From NCBI GenBank assembly GCA_964571375.1, contig CAZNBL010000008.1, positions 1 to 47,551 on the forward strand: a stretch of DNA of 47,551 nt, written 5' to 3'. Shown here piece after piece: positions 1-8,400 of the stretch. Origin of the DNA: JAFTYR01 sp964571375 (GTDB lineage Bacteria > Pseudomonadota > Gammaproteobacteria > Burkholderiales > Burkholderiaceae_F). Under the pieces are notes generated by a model, which was given only the letters and a program-made list of their open reading frames with translations, was not told where the DNA came from and made no database searches. Every line of letters starts with the position of its first letter. Position 1 is the first letter of the stretch. Made by a program: the position numbers and the translations under genes.

Positions 1-943
1 CCGCAGCAAACAGTTCACGGCGCTCGTTGAGGAAACGATCGCGATGATCCGCGAGCTCTATCACTTCGGAGACGACTACGAAGTGCTCTTTATGCAGGGC
101 GGCGGCCACGGTCAGTTCGCGATGGTGCCGCTCAATCTTGCCGGCGACGGCAGGGGCGCTTATATCCTCAACGGCATCTGGTCGAAGAAGGCTTTCAAGG
201 AAGCCGAAAAGCTCACCGGTGCCGATGCGGCCTGCGTCGTTGAAAAAAGAGCTCCGCGTCAGGAAGAAATCAATTCCGACGGCGCCTCCTACCTTTATTA
301 CTGCTCGAACGAAACCGTCAACGGTATTCAGTTCGGCTATGTGCCCGAAACCGATGCGGTTCTCGCCTGCGACATGTCGAGCGACTTTATGTCGCGCCCG
401 GTCGACGTGAGCCGCTACGGTCTTATTTTTGCGGGTGCTCAGAAAAACTTCGGTCCGGCGGGTCTGACGATCGGTATCGTCCGCAAAGACCTGATCGGCA
501 AAGCCCGGAGCATGACTCCGACCATGATGGATTACGCGACATACGCCGGTAATCTTTCGATGTTCAACACACCTCCGACATTTGCGATTTATGTCGCAAA
601 TCTCGTATCTCACTGGCTCTTAAAGGAAGGCGGCGTCGAAGAGATGGAACGCCGCTCGATCATCAAGAGCTCTGCGATTTACAACACCGTCGATTCCTCC
701 GACGGCTTCTACTACAACGATGTGGAAGTTCAGAGCCGCTCCCGCATGAACGTTGTGTTCAACCTTCGCGACAAGTCGCTCGAAGAAGCGTTCCTTCGCG
801 AAGCTGCGGCAGAAAATCTTATGTATCTCAAGGGTCACCGACTCCTCGGCGGCATGAGAGCTTCGCTCTACAACGCAGTTAGCATCGAAGCCTGCGAAAA
901 ATTGGCCGACTTTATGAGAAGATTTGCTGAGCGGCATAGCTGA
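1..943 (+). CDS. serC: Phosphoserine aminotransferase, 5' partial
   Basis: A PLP-dependent class V aminotransferase that converts 3-phosphohydroxypyruvate plus glutamate to phosphoserine in serine synthesis; it also acts in pyridoxine synthesis. The open frame begins at base 2, so the window starts inside the gene. About 313 residues are visible against roughly 360 in the family, so about 50 N-terminal residues are missing. Seen: the glycine-rich FMQGGGHGQF stretch, and the PLP lysine in GAQKNFGPAG, the classic SerC signature. The C-terminus is intact and ends in TGA. pheA follows after 42 bases, the serC-pheA order usual in beta- and gammaproteobacteria. An ATG at 44 lies inside the domain and is not the true start. 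Confidence 0.96.
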   Translation, partial: RSKQFTALVEETIAMIRELYHFGDDYEVLFMQGGGHGQFAMVPLNLAGDGRGAYILNGIWSKKAFKEAEKLTGADAACVVEKRAPRQEEINSDGASYLYYCSNETVNGIQFGYVPETDAVLACDMSSDFMSRPVDVSRYGLIFAGAQKNFGPAGLTIGIVRKDLIGKARSMTPTMMDYATYAGNLSMFNTPPTFAIYVANLVSHWLLKEGGVEEMERRSIIKSSAIYNTVDSSDGFYYNDVEVQSRSRMNVVFNLRDKSLEEAFLREAAAENLMYLKGHRLLGGMRASLYNAVSIEACEKLADFMRRFAERHS

Positions 944-985
944 AGCGTTGCCGTTTCAGGCAACTAAAACAAAAAAGAGGAAAAA

Positions 986-2137
986 ATGAGTGATTTGCCC
1001 GAATCGGTAGAAAATGAACTGAAGCCCTTGAGAGCTGAAATTGACTCGATCGACAAACAGTTGGTCGAGCTTCTCAACAAAAGGGCGCAATGTGCAAGAA
1101 AAGTCGGGGAAGTCAAAGGGCGCGTCAATGCCCCGGTATTCCGTCCCGAACGTGAAAACGTCGTCATCCGCAATGCGGCGGCCACCAACCGCGGTCCGCT
1201 CCCGAGCGAGGCGCTCGGACGGATTTTCCGCGAGATTATGAGTGCCTGCCGGTCTCTTGAAGAGAAGATTTCGGTCGCGTATCTCGGTCCCAAAGGAACT
1301 TACAGCGAAATGGCGATGGAAAAGCAGTTCGGCTCTTCCGTCAACGGCATCGCCTGCGACCGTATCGATGAGATCTTCCGTGCCGTCGAAGCCGGAACCG
1401 CTCAATTCGGTATCGTTCCGATGGAAAACTCGACGGAAGGCTCGGTCAACCGTACGCTCGACTGTCTCTTAAGAACCGACCTCACGATTATCGGTGAGTG
1501 CTCGATTCCGATTCACCATAACCTTTTAACCAAGAGCGGTACCTTGGACGGCATCACACGCGTCTACTCGCACCCGCAGTCGCTCGGGCAGTGCGTCGGC
1601 TGGTTAAATGCCCATGTACCCGCGCTCGAGCGTCTTACGGCTTCAAGCAACGGAGAAGCCGCCCGTATCGCAAGTGAAGACGAACATGTCGCGGCGATTG
1701 CGTCTGAGCGCGCCGGCGTCGCTTACGGTCTCAAGGTAGTTCAGTCGCACATTCAGGACGACGCCTGCAACCGTACGCGTTTCGTAGTGCTCTCCCGGCA
1801 CAGCACCCTGCCTTCCAAGGCTCCCGGAAAAGATAAGACCAGTCTCATTATTTCCATGCCGAACCGCGCGGGCTCTCTTTACCATTGCCTTGCTCCGCTC
1901 AGCGCCCATAAGGTTTCGATGACCCGCTTCGAGTCCCGCCCGGCAAGAAACGGCGCCTGGGAGTACTACTTCTATCTCGATATCGAAGGTCATGCCAAGA
2001 CACCGGAAATTCAGGCTGCGCTCGACGATCTGAAAAACGCCTGTGCGTTCTATAAGTACTTGGGTTCCTATCCCTTTGAACTCACGTTTGCCGACAATTG
2101 TGCCGAGGAGGTTTGTGATGGAAAAGACAACGATTGA
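986..2137 (+). CDS. pheA: Bifunctional chorismate mutase/prephenate dehydratase (P-protein)
   Basis: Carries out the two committed steps to phenylalanine: chorismate to prephenate, then prephenate to phenylpyruvate. 383 residues. An AroQ-type chorismate mutase domain occupies about 8-95 (LRAEIDSIDKQLVELLNKRA). The prephenate dehydratase domain spans about 96-275, opening with AYLGPKGTYSE and containing the catalytic TRF motif in NRTRFVVL. A C-terminal ACT domain (about 290-370) carries the ESRP motif that binds phenylalanine, so feedback inhibition is likely. The usual GAL of the ACT site reads GSL here. The ATG is preceded by AGAGGA at good spacing. The last 20 bases overlap hisC, implying translational coupling. 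Confidence 0.97.
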   Translation: MSDLPESVENELKPLRAEIDSIDKQLVELLNKRAQCARKVGEVKGRVNAPVFRPERENVVIRNAAATNRGPLPSEALGRIFREIMSACRSLEEKISVAYLGPKGTYSEMAMEKQFGSSVNGIACDRIDEIFRAVEAGTAQFGIVPMENSTEGSVNRTLDCLLRTDLTIIGECSIPIHHNLLTKSGTLDGITRVYSHPQSLGQCVGWLNAHVPALERLTASSNGEAARIASEDEHVAAIASERAGVAYGLKVVQSHIQDDACNRTRFVVLSRHSTLPSKAPGKDKTSLIISMPNRAGSLYHCLAPLSAHKVSMTRFESRPARNGAWEYYFYLDIEGHAKTPEIQAALDDLKNACAFYKYLGSYPFELTFADNCAEEVCDGKDND

Positions 2138-3230
2138 AGTTCCCCGCTGGATCGATGAGCTCGGTCACTACAGCGCAAGCAAACCGATTGAAGATGTGGC
2201 ACGCGACCTCGGCTTAAAGCCCGAAGAGATCGTGATGCTGGTTGCCAACGAAAATCCGCTCGGTATGTCGGAAAAGGTTTCCGAAGCTGTCTCCAAATAC
2301 GCATTCAGCCTCAACCGCTATCCGGATGCCGATGCCAACCGCCTGCAGAAGGCGATTGCCGATAAGAGCGGCGTGCCGCAGGACTGGGTCGTGGTCGGTA
2401 ACGGCTCGAGCGAGTTGCTCGGTCTTGCCGCTCAGGCCGTACTCTCGCCCGAATGCAGTGTGATTTATCCGCAGTATTCGTTCTCGCTTTACCCGATGGT
2501 GGCAAAGCTCTGCGGTGCAAAAACCGTAGAAGTGCCGGCAACCGACGATTGGAACGCGGATCTCGACGCGATGGCCGCAGCGGTCGACGAAACCACAAGA
2601 CTCATTTTCTTAACCAATCCCAATAATCCGACCGGAACATACCTGTCGGCCGACGCAATCGAAGCGTTCTTAAACAAGGTGCCCGAGAGAGTTTTTGTAC
2701 TTTTTGACGAAGCCTATCTCGAGTTTTTGGAACCGCAGCTTCGTCCCGATTCGATCGAGCTGGTGCGCCGCCATCCGAACGTGATGATTGCCCGCACGTT
2801 CTCGAAGGCTTACGGGCTTGCCGGCGCCCGTGTCGGTTACGGTATCGCACACTCCGAACTGCTAGAAGTGTTCAATCGTGTGCGTCATCCCTTCAATGTG
2901 AACGATCTGTCTCAGGTGGCGGCTCTTGCGGCCCTCGCAGACGATGCGTTTATTGAGAAAACGCTCGAGAACAATGCGGCCGGTATCAGAGAACTCACCG
3001 AAGCGTTCGATCGGATGGGTCTTGCCTATATGGGACTGCACGCAAATTTCGTAACCGTCCGTGTGGGCGACGGTCTTGCCTGCGCAGACTACCTGCTGCG
3101 CCGCGGCATTATTGTCCGTAAGATGGGTTCCTACGATCTGCCCGAGTGGCTTCGTGTCACCGTGGGGACATCTGAACAGAATAGAATTTTCTTATCGGCT
3201 CTCGAAGATTTTTTGAAGGAGACTAAGTAA
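2118..3230 (+). CDS. hisC: Histidinol-phosphate/aromatic aminotransferase
   Basis: A fold-type I PLP aminotransferase of 370 residues. Within an aromatic operon it probably transaminates phenylpyruvate or hydroxyphenylpyruvate, and may also serve histidine synthesis. Seen: NENPLG near the N-terminus, the NPNNPTG motif, and the PLP lysine in FSKAYGLAGARVGYG near residue 230. The start is ATG 2118 because GAGGAGG at 2106-2112 is ideally placed and the protein then begins MEKTTIEV; the frame is open further upstream but that part overlaps pheA. The gene overlaps the pheA end by 20 bases and is followed one base later by tyrA. Which substrate dominates cannot be read from sequence. Confidence 0.93.
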   Translation: MEKTTIEVPRWIDELGHYSASKPIEDVARDLGLKPEEIVMLVANENPLGMSEKVSEAVSKYAFSLNRYPDADANRLQKAIADKSGVPQDWVVVGNGSSELLGLAAQAVLSPECSVIYPQYSFSLYPMVAKLCGAKTVEVPATDDWNADLDAMAAAVDETTRLIFLTNPNNPTGTYLSADAIEAFLNKVPERVFVLFDEAYLEFLEPQLRPDSIELVRRHPNVMIARTFSKAYGLAGARVGYGIAHSELLEVFNRVRHPFNVNDLSQVAALAALADDAFIEKTLENNAAGIRELTEAFDRMGLAYMGLHANFVTVRVGDGLACADYLLRRGIIVRKMGSYDLPEWLRVTVGTSEQNRIFLSALEDFLKETK

Positions 3231-3231
3231 G

Positions 3232-4095
3232 GTGAAGGTATTAGCGGTAATCGGCTGCGGATTGATCGGCGGTTCTATGGCTCTTGCCTGGAAAAAAGCC
3301 GGTCTCATCGAACGTGTTGTCGCCTGCGACTTAAACGAAGAGAACCTTCGCGATGCGCTTGAGCTCGGTGCTGCGGACTCAGTGACGACTTCGGTTGCAG
3401 AAGCGGTTGCGGACGCCGATGTGATTGCGGTGGCTGTTCCTGTTCTGGCAATGGAAGGTGTTTTCCGTGCGGTTGCAGCCTCGATGAAGCCGCAAGCCAT
3501 GATTACCGACGTGGGTTCGACCCGTCTGGCGGTTCTTGAGATGGCAAGAAGAGGGCTCGGAGATAAATTCTGCCGCTACGCTCCGTATCATCCGATCGCG
3601 GGCGGAGAACTCCCCGGAGTCCGTTACGCTCAGGCCGACCTCTTTTACCGCAAGGCCGTGATCGGCACGCCGACCGACGGCATGGATCCCGAAGTGGTGC
3701 AGGTGCTCGCAAAGGCCTGGGAAGCTGTCGGAGCTTCGGTTTCTTCGATGACGCCCGAGCTGCATGACGAAGTTTTTGCCTCGGTGAGCCACCTGCCTCA
3801 TGTACTTGCCTTTGCTTTGGTTGATATGATTGCCAAAGAAGGGAATGCGGCGATCAAGCTCGGTATGGCGGGCGCCGGATTCCGCGACTTCACGCGCATC
3901 GCTTCGAGCTCTCCGGTGATGTGGAGAGATATCTGCATGACCAACGGTCCGGCTATCGCCGAAGAACTGAGACGTTACCGCAGAAGTCTCGATGCGCTGC
4001 AGGAAGCAATCGACAAAGCCGATGCCGCTTCGCTTGAGGCATGCTTTGAAAATGCAATGAAAAACCGCCGGGGATTGAATTTCGATCGATCCTGA
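3232..4095 (+). CDS. tyrA: Prephenate dehydrogenase
   Basis: NAD(P)-dependent oxidative decarboxylation of prephenate to 4-hydroxyphenylpyruvate for tyrosine synthesis. 287 residues. A Rossmann domain with GCGLIGGS lies at about residues 7-14, followed by DVGSTR and the substrate-site motif HPIAGGE near residue 120, then an all-helical dimerisation domain. It is a stand-alone dehydrogenase, since the mutase activity is on PheA. The start is GTG 3232: GAAGGAGAC lies just upstream at 3215-3223, overlapping the end of hisC, and the protein then begins MKVLAVIGCG as the family does. It sits between hisC and aroA in the same transcript. Confidence 0.95.
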   Translation: MKVLAVIGCGLIGGSMALAWKKAGLIERVVACDLNEENLRDALELGAADSVTTSVAEAVADADVIAVAVPVLAMEGVFRAVAASMKPQAMITDVGSTRLAVLEMARRGLGDKFCRYAPYHPIAGGELPGVRYAQADLFYRKAVIGTPTDGMDPEVVQVLAKAWEAVGASVSSMTPELHDEVFASVSHLPHVLAFALVDMIAKEGNAAIKLGMAGAGFRDFTRIASSSPVMWRDICMTNGPAIAEELRRYRRSLDALQEAIDKADAASLEACFENAMKNRRGLNFDRS

Positions 4096-4138
4096 GGCAA
4101 TAACAATAAACAGAACGAAAAATAGGATGGAGAACTCA

Positions 4139-5431
4139 ATGTCGGAGACACTGCATATCGACCCGATCGTCAAGGTATCGGGTGCGGTCGGACTGCCCGG
4201 GTCCAAGAGTATTTCAAACCGTGTGCTGCTGCTGTCTGCATTGTCGAGCGGTACCACGGAATTAACCAATCTTCTCGTGGCTGAAGATACCGATATGATG
4301 ATCGGTGCGCTGAGGGATCTCGGCGTCAAAATCGAGCAGGACGGCGATCGTGTCGTCGTGCACGGCTGCGCAGGCAAATTCCCGGTGAGAAACGCCGATC
4401 TCTTTTTAGGTAATGCCGGTACGGCGCTGCGCCCCCTGGCTTCCACACTTGCCTTCTCGGGCGGTCAGTATGTGCTCGACGGTGTCGCACGCATGCGCCA
4501 GAGACCGATCGGCCACCTGGTCGACGCTTTGAATTCCATCGGTGCCCGCGTCTCCTGCTTAAAGGACGAAGGCTTCCCGCCGATCCTGATTGAGCCGAGC
4601 ACCCGTATCACCAGCGATATCGTGGTCGTCAACGGCAGCGTCTCAAGTCAGTTCGTCTCGGGTCTTCTGATTGCCGCGCCGCAGATCGCTCCTTCCCGCG
4701 GTCTCATCGTCCGTATCGAAGGCGAACTCGTCAGTTCCCCCTATGTCACGCTCACCTGCCAGCTGATGGCAAAGTTCGGCGTGGTCGTCTCCAATTCCGT
4801 CGAAGATTACGTGGTGCCGAGCCACCCGTATATCTCTCCGGGCAAACTCAATGTTGAATCCGATGCTTCCGGCGCCTCTTACTTCCTTGCGCTCGGTGCG
4901 CTCTGCGGCCCGCTCAAGGTCGAGGGTATCGGCCGAGACAGCATTCAGGGCGACGCAACCTTCGTGGAATACTTGGCCAAGATGGGTGCCGTCGTCACCC
5001 GCGGTGAAAACTGGATCAAGACGGCGCCTCCCGCTTTCGGCCACAAGCTCGAAGGTATCAGTGCCGACTATCGACAGATTCCGGACGCAGCCATGACGAT
5101 TGCTGCGATCGCTCCGCTCTGCAGCGGCCCGAGCACACTCAGAGGCATCGGTTCCTGGAGAGTCAAGGAAACCGACCGTATTGCCGCGATGGCAACGGAA
5201 CTTACCAAGGTCGGATGCCGCGTCGAAACCGGAGAAGACTGGATGACGATTTATCCGCCCGCAGAATTGAAGGGTGCGGAATTCGACACCTACGACGATC
5301 ACCGTATGGCGATGTGTATGTCGCTTATCGCCGCAGGCGGTGTGGGTGTCGATATCCGCAATCCGGGCTGTGTCGCCAAGACCTTCCCCGACTACTTCGA
5401 ACGTTTGAATTCAATTGTGAACAAGGAATGA
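4139..5431 (+). CDS. aroA: 3-phosphoshikimate 1-carboxyvinyltransferase (EPSP synthase)
   Basis: Joins shikimate-3-phosphate and phosphoenolpyruvate to make EPSP, the sixth step of the shikimate pathway. 430 residues, two inverse alpha/beta domains. Seen: LPGSKSISNR (substrate loop), FLGNAGTALRPL (PEP site with the class I type proline), RQRPIGHLVDAL, and RVKETDRIAAM near the C-terminus. This is the class I, glyphosate-sensitive type by motif. An ATG at 4127 is in frame, but the GGAG at 4129-4132 sits at ideal distance before ATG 4139, so I chose 4139. It is 43 bases after tyrA, and cmk starts 4 bases after its stop. Confidence 0.96.
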   Translation: MSETLHIDPIVKVSGAVGLPGSKSISNRVLLLSALSSGTTELTNLLVAEDTDMMIGALRDLGVKIEQDGDRVVVHGCAGKFPVRNADLFLGNAGTALRPLASTLAFSGGQYVLDGVARMRQRPIGHLVDALNSIGARVSCLKDEGFPPILIEPSTRITSDIVVVNGSVSSQFVSGLLIAAPQIAPSRGLIVRIEGELVSSPYVTLTCQLMAKFGVVVSNSVEDYVVPSHPYISPGKLNVESDASGASYFLALGALCGPLKVEGIGRDSIQGDATFVEYLAKMGAVVTRGENWIKTAPPAFGHKLEGISADYRQIPDAAMTIAAIAPLCSGPSTLRGIGSWRVKETDRIAAMATELTKVGCRVETGEDWMTIYPPAELKGAEFDTYDDHRMAMCMSLIAAGGVGVDIRNPGCVAKTFPDYFERLNSIVNKE

Positions 5432-5435
5432 TTTC

Positions 5436-6101
5436 ATGCAGCAAGTTGATGTAATTGCTATAGACGGTCCCGTCGCATCGGGCAAGGGCAGTGTTTCTGC
5501 CCGAGTCGCCAAGATTCTCGGATTTAATGTGCTCGACAGCGGCAGCCTCTACCGACTGACTGCATACGCTTCTCTCAAAAAGGGTGCAGATCTCGACAAT
5601 GAAAGCGAAATCGCCGTCATTGCCGCCGCCCTCAAGCCCGTTTTTTCCGAGGGAAAGATCTTTCTTGAGGACGAAGATGTAACAGATGCTATCCGTCACG
5701 AAGACATCGGTCTTGCTGCAAGCCGCATTGCAATCCATCCCGTTGTCAGAAAAGAACTTTTCGATCTCCAGCGCGCATTTGCCGAGGCTCCGGGCTTAGT
5801 TGCCGACGGCCGCGACATGGGCAGCGTCGTATTCCCGGAAGCCGTTCTGAAAGTTTTCCTTACAGCCTCGGCCGAGGCACGCGCCGAAAGACGGTTTAAC
5901 CAGTTGAGAGACAAGGGAATTTCAAGTAATATTGACAGTCTTGTTCAAGACCTGAAAGATCGAGACGAACGCGATATGAAGCGCAGTGCTGCGCCTCTGG
6001 TTCCTGCTGAAGGAGCTAAAATATTGGATTCGTCCGACCTTACATTGGACGAGACGGTTAATCAGGTTCTCGAGTGGTACCGCGAGATCCGTCAGCACTG
6101 A
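5436..6101 (+). CDS. cmk: Cytidylate kinase
   Basis: Phosphorylates CMP and dCMP with ATP in nucleotide salvage. 221 residues, the normal bacterial length. The P-loop GPVASGKG is at residues 11-18, followed by the CMP-binding LDSGSLYR and the DGRDMGSVVFPEA segment typical of Cmk. An AAGGAATGA sequence overlapping the aroA stop serves as its ribosome binding site, so the two are translationally linked. The aroA-cmk-rpsA order is conserved in proteobacteria. It is followed by the 102-base leader of rpsA. Confidence 0.96.
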   Translation: MQQVDVIAIDGPVASGKGSVSARVAKILGFNVLDSGSLYRLTAYASLKKGADLDNESEIAVIAAALKPVFSEGKIFLEDEDVTDAIRHEDIGLAASRIAIHPVVRKELFDLQRAFAEAPGLVADGRDMGSVVFPEAVLKVFLTASAEARAERRFNQLRDKGISSNIDSLVQDLKDRDERDMKRSAAPLVPAEGAKILDSSDLTLDETVNQVLEWYREIRQH

Positions 6102-6114
6102 CCTGCTGATTGTT

Positions 6115-6203
6115 CAGGTACTCCTGTGATGCATGTTGCATGACGGGAATAACTTTTACCCGGTATCGGAGAAATTACTCTCTGATACTTTTAAACAAAT
6201 TTC
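6115..6203 (+). promoter_or_regulatory. rpsA leader with three potential hairpins and no clear SD
   Basis: The 102 bases between cmk and rpsA can form three consecutive hairpins: atgca/tgcat (6129-6133 with 6137-6141), cggg/cccg (6144-6147 with 6159-6162), and tatcggaga/tctctgata (6164-6172 with 6179-6187, one G-U pair). The second and third share two bases at 6161-6162 only if the third is extended. No convincing Shine-Dalgarno precedes the ATG. In E. coli the rpsA leader is also SD-poor and structured and is the site of S1 autoregulation; equivalence here is inferred. The third hairpin is followed by only four T residues, so a weak cmk terminator is an alternative reading. Confidence 0.5.
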
Positions 6204-7895
6204 ATGACCAACACTACAACCAAACCCGAATCCTTTGCCGAACTGTACGAAGCCTTCCTGCAGAAGCAGGAAATGAAGCAGGGCGAAGTTATCACTGCTG
6301 AAGTCGTCCGCGTTGAACACAACGTTGTCGTTGTTAACGCCGGTCTCAAGAGCGAAGCTTACATCTCTATCGACGAATTCAAGAACGACCGCGGTGAACT
6401 CGACGTCAACCCGGGTGATTTCGTCTCTGTTGCTATCGAAAGCCTCGAAAACGGCTACGGCGACACTATCCTTTCTCGTGACAAGGCTAAGCGTCTTGCT
6501 GCTTGGATGAACCTCGAAAAGGCTCTGGAATCCGGCGAACTCGTTACCGGTACAGTTACTGGCAAGGTCAAGGGCGGCCTCACCGTTATGACTAACGGCA
6601 TCCGCGCCTTCCTGCCGGGTTCCCTTGTCGACACACGTCCTGTCAAGGATACAACGCCTTACGAAGGCAAGACCATGGAATTCAAGGTCATCAAGCTCGA
6701 CCGCAAGCGCAACAACGTTGTTGTTTCCCGCCGTGCTGTTGTTGAAGCTTCCATGGGCGAAGAACGCGCTAAGCTCCTCGAAACACTGAAGGAAGGCGCA
6801 ATCGTCAAGGGTATCGTTAAGAACATCACTGACTACGGTGCATTCGTTGACCTCGGCGGCATCGACGGTCTCCTCCACATCACCGACCTCGCATGGCGCC
6901 GCGTCCGTCACCCGAGCGAAGTTGTTGAACAGGGTCAGGAAATCACTGCCAAGGTTCTCAAGTTCGATCAGGAAAAGAACCGCGTTTCTCTCGGCATCAA
7001 GCAGCTCGGCGAAGATCCGTGGATCGGCATCTCCCGCCGCTACCCGCAGGGCACACGCCTCTTCGGTAAGGTTACCAACATCACCGACTACGGTGCATTC
7101 GTTGAAATCGAATCCGGTATCGAAGGTCTTGTTCACGTTTCCGAAATGGACTGGACAAACAAGAACATCGACCCGAAGAAGGTTGTTCAGCTCGGCGATG
7201 AAGTCGAAGTTATGGTTCTCGAAATCGACGAAGAACGTCGTCGTATCTCCCTCGGCATGAAGCAGTGCAAGCAGAATCCGTGGGAAGAATTCGCTGCTAC
7301 CCACAAGAAGGGTGATCACGTCAACGGTCAGATCAAGTCCATCACTGACTTCGGCGTATTCATCGGTCTGCCCGGCGGCATCGACGGTCTCGTTCACCTC
7401 TCCGACCTCTCCTGGACAGAAGCCGGTGAAGAAGCTGTTCGTCAGTACAAGAAGGGCGAAGAACTCGAAGCAGTTGTTCTCTCCATCGACGTCGAACGCG
7501 AACGTATCTCCCTCGGCATCAAGCAGATGAGCGGCGATCCGTTCTCCAACTTCACAAGCACACACGACAAGGGTGCTGTTGTTACTGGTACAGTCAAGTC
7601 TGTTGACGCCCGCGGTGCTGTTATCGACCTCGGTAACGACACAGAAGGCTATCTGCGCGCTTCCGAAATCTCTCCGGACCGCGTTGAAGACGCCCGCAAC
7701 GTTCTGAACGAAGGCGATACAGTTACAGCTGCTATCACTAACATCGACCGTAAGTCTCGCTCCATCCAGCTCTCCATCCGTGCTAAGGATCAGGCTGAAA
7801 CACGCGAAGCTATGGCCAGCATGAACAACGATGCTCAGTCCGGTACAACAAACCTTGGTGCTCTTCTCCGCGCCAAGCTTGACCAGTCTAAGTAA
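6204..7895 (+). CDS. rpsA: 30S ribosomal protein S1
   Basis: An mRNA-binding ribosomal protein needed to initiate translation on structured or SD-poor messages. 563 residues containing six S1/OB-fold repeats at about 24-90, 108-175, 195-262, 280-350, 367-437 and 453-522. Repeats 3-5 show the phrase ITDYGAFV or ITDFGVFI followed by GLxH. Repeats 1 and 2 are divergent, as usual for the ribosome-docking domains. Codon choice shifts toward GTT and GCT compared with neighbours, as expected for a very highly expressed gene. ihfB follows after 15 bases, a conserved pairing. The start agrees with the family N-terminus. Confidence 0.98.
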   Translation: MTNTTTKPESFAELYEAFLQKQEMKQGEVITAEVVRVEHNVVVVNAGLKSEAYISIDEFKNDRGELDVNPGDFVSVAIESLENGYGDTILSRDKAKRLAAWMNLEKALESGELVTGTVTGKVKGGLTVMTNGIRAFLPGSLVDTRPVKDTTPYEGKTMEFKVIKLDRKRNNVVVSRRAVVEASMGEERAKLLETLKEGAIVKGIVKNITDYGAFVDLGGIDGLLHITDLAWRRVRHPSEVVEQGQEITAKVLKFDQEKNRVSLGIKQLGEDPWIGISRRYPQGTRLFGKVTNITDYGAFVEIESGIEGLVHVSEMDWTNKNIDPKKVVQLGDEVEVMVLEIDEERRRISLGMKQCKQNPWEEFAATHKKGDHVNGQIKSITDFGVFIGLPGGIDGLVHLSDLSWTEAGEEAVRQYKKGEELEAVVLSIDVERERISLGIKQMSGDPFSNFTSTHDKGAVVTGTVKSVDARGAVIDLGNDTEGYLRASEISPDRVEDARNVLNEGDTVTAAITNIDRKSRSIQLSIRAKDQAETREAMASMNNDAQSGTTNLGALLRAKLDQSK

Positions 7896-7910
7896 TCAGA
7901 GGTCGGTTGC

Positions 7911-8237
7911 ATGACAAAATCGGAACTTATCGCGCTGCTGGCCGAGCAGCACTCCGTTGGAGTCGGCAAACTGACCGCGCGAGACGTTGACGATGCTGTT
8001 AATACCATTATTAACACAATGTCGGCGGCTCTCGCGCAAGGAAATCGCATCGAAATCCGAGGCTTCGGCAGCTTCGCATTGAACTACCGTCCGCCGAGAA
8101 TCGGCAGAAACCCCAAGAGCGGGGCATCGGTGGAGGTTCCGGCGAAGTATGTCCCTCATTTCAAGGCAGGTAAGGAAATGAGAGAACGCGTCGATGCCAT
8201 GGCGGGTACACCGCTCGTAGCCGAGGCGAATTCCTAA
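7911..8237 (+). CDS. ihfB: Integration host factor subunit beta
   Basis: A DNA-bending nucleoid protein that pairs with IHF-alpha. 108 residues. The N-terminal MTKSELIALLAE and the DNA-binding beta arm RNPKSGASVEVPAKYVPHFK near residues 63-82, with its intercalating proline, identify an HU/IHF protein. Its position after rpsA identifies the beta subunit. It is about 14 residues longer than the E. coli protein, the extra being a C-terminal tail after the conserved FKAGKEMRERV. An AGAGG sits before the ATG. A strong terminator follows. Confidence 0.96.
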   Translation: MTKSELIALLAEQHSVGVGKLTARDVDDAVNTIINTMSAALAQGNRIEIRGFGSFALNYRPPRIGRNPKSGASVEVPAKYVPHFKAGKEMRERVDAMAGTPLVAEANS

Positions 8238-8252
8238 TCGTATTCAGGCTGT

Positions 8253-8279
8253 AAAACCTCCCTTCGGGGAGGTTTTTTT
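8253..8279 (+). terminator. Rho-independent terminator after ihfB
   Basis: A perfect 10-bp stem (8253-8262 with 8267-8276) closes on a TTCG tetraloop and is followed by a run of T residues to 8279. It ends the serC-to-ihfB transcript. Confidence 0.95.
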
Positions 8280-8400
8280 CGTTAGTACGCCTGTTTTTTG
8301 TTATTTCGGCCGCCCGATCTTCCCCGGTGTTGAAAATCTTCGCTCTCGAGAGGACTCAACGCCTGTACAATGGGCACACACACAATTTTGGAAGTAAAAA

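Noticed and set aside
6156..7565. A 469-codon minus-strand frame opposite rpsA, and similar long antisense frames opposite rho, spoT, htpX and tgt
   Set aside because: All are shadows of strongly coding plus- or minus-strand genes, without SD or recognisable domains.
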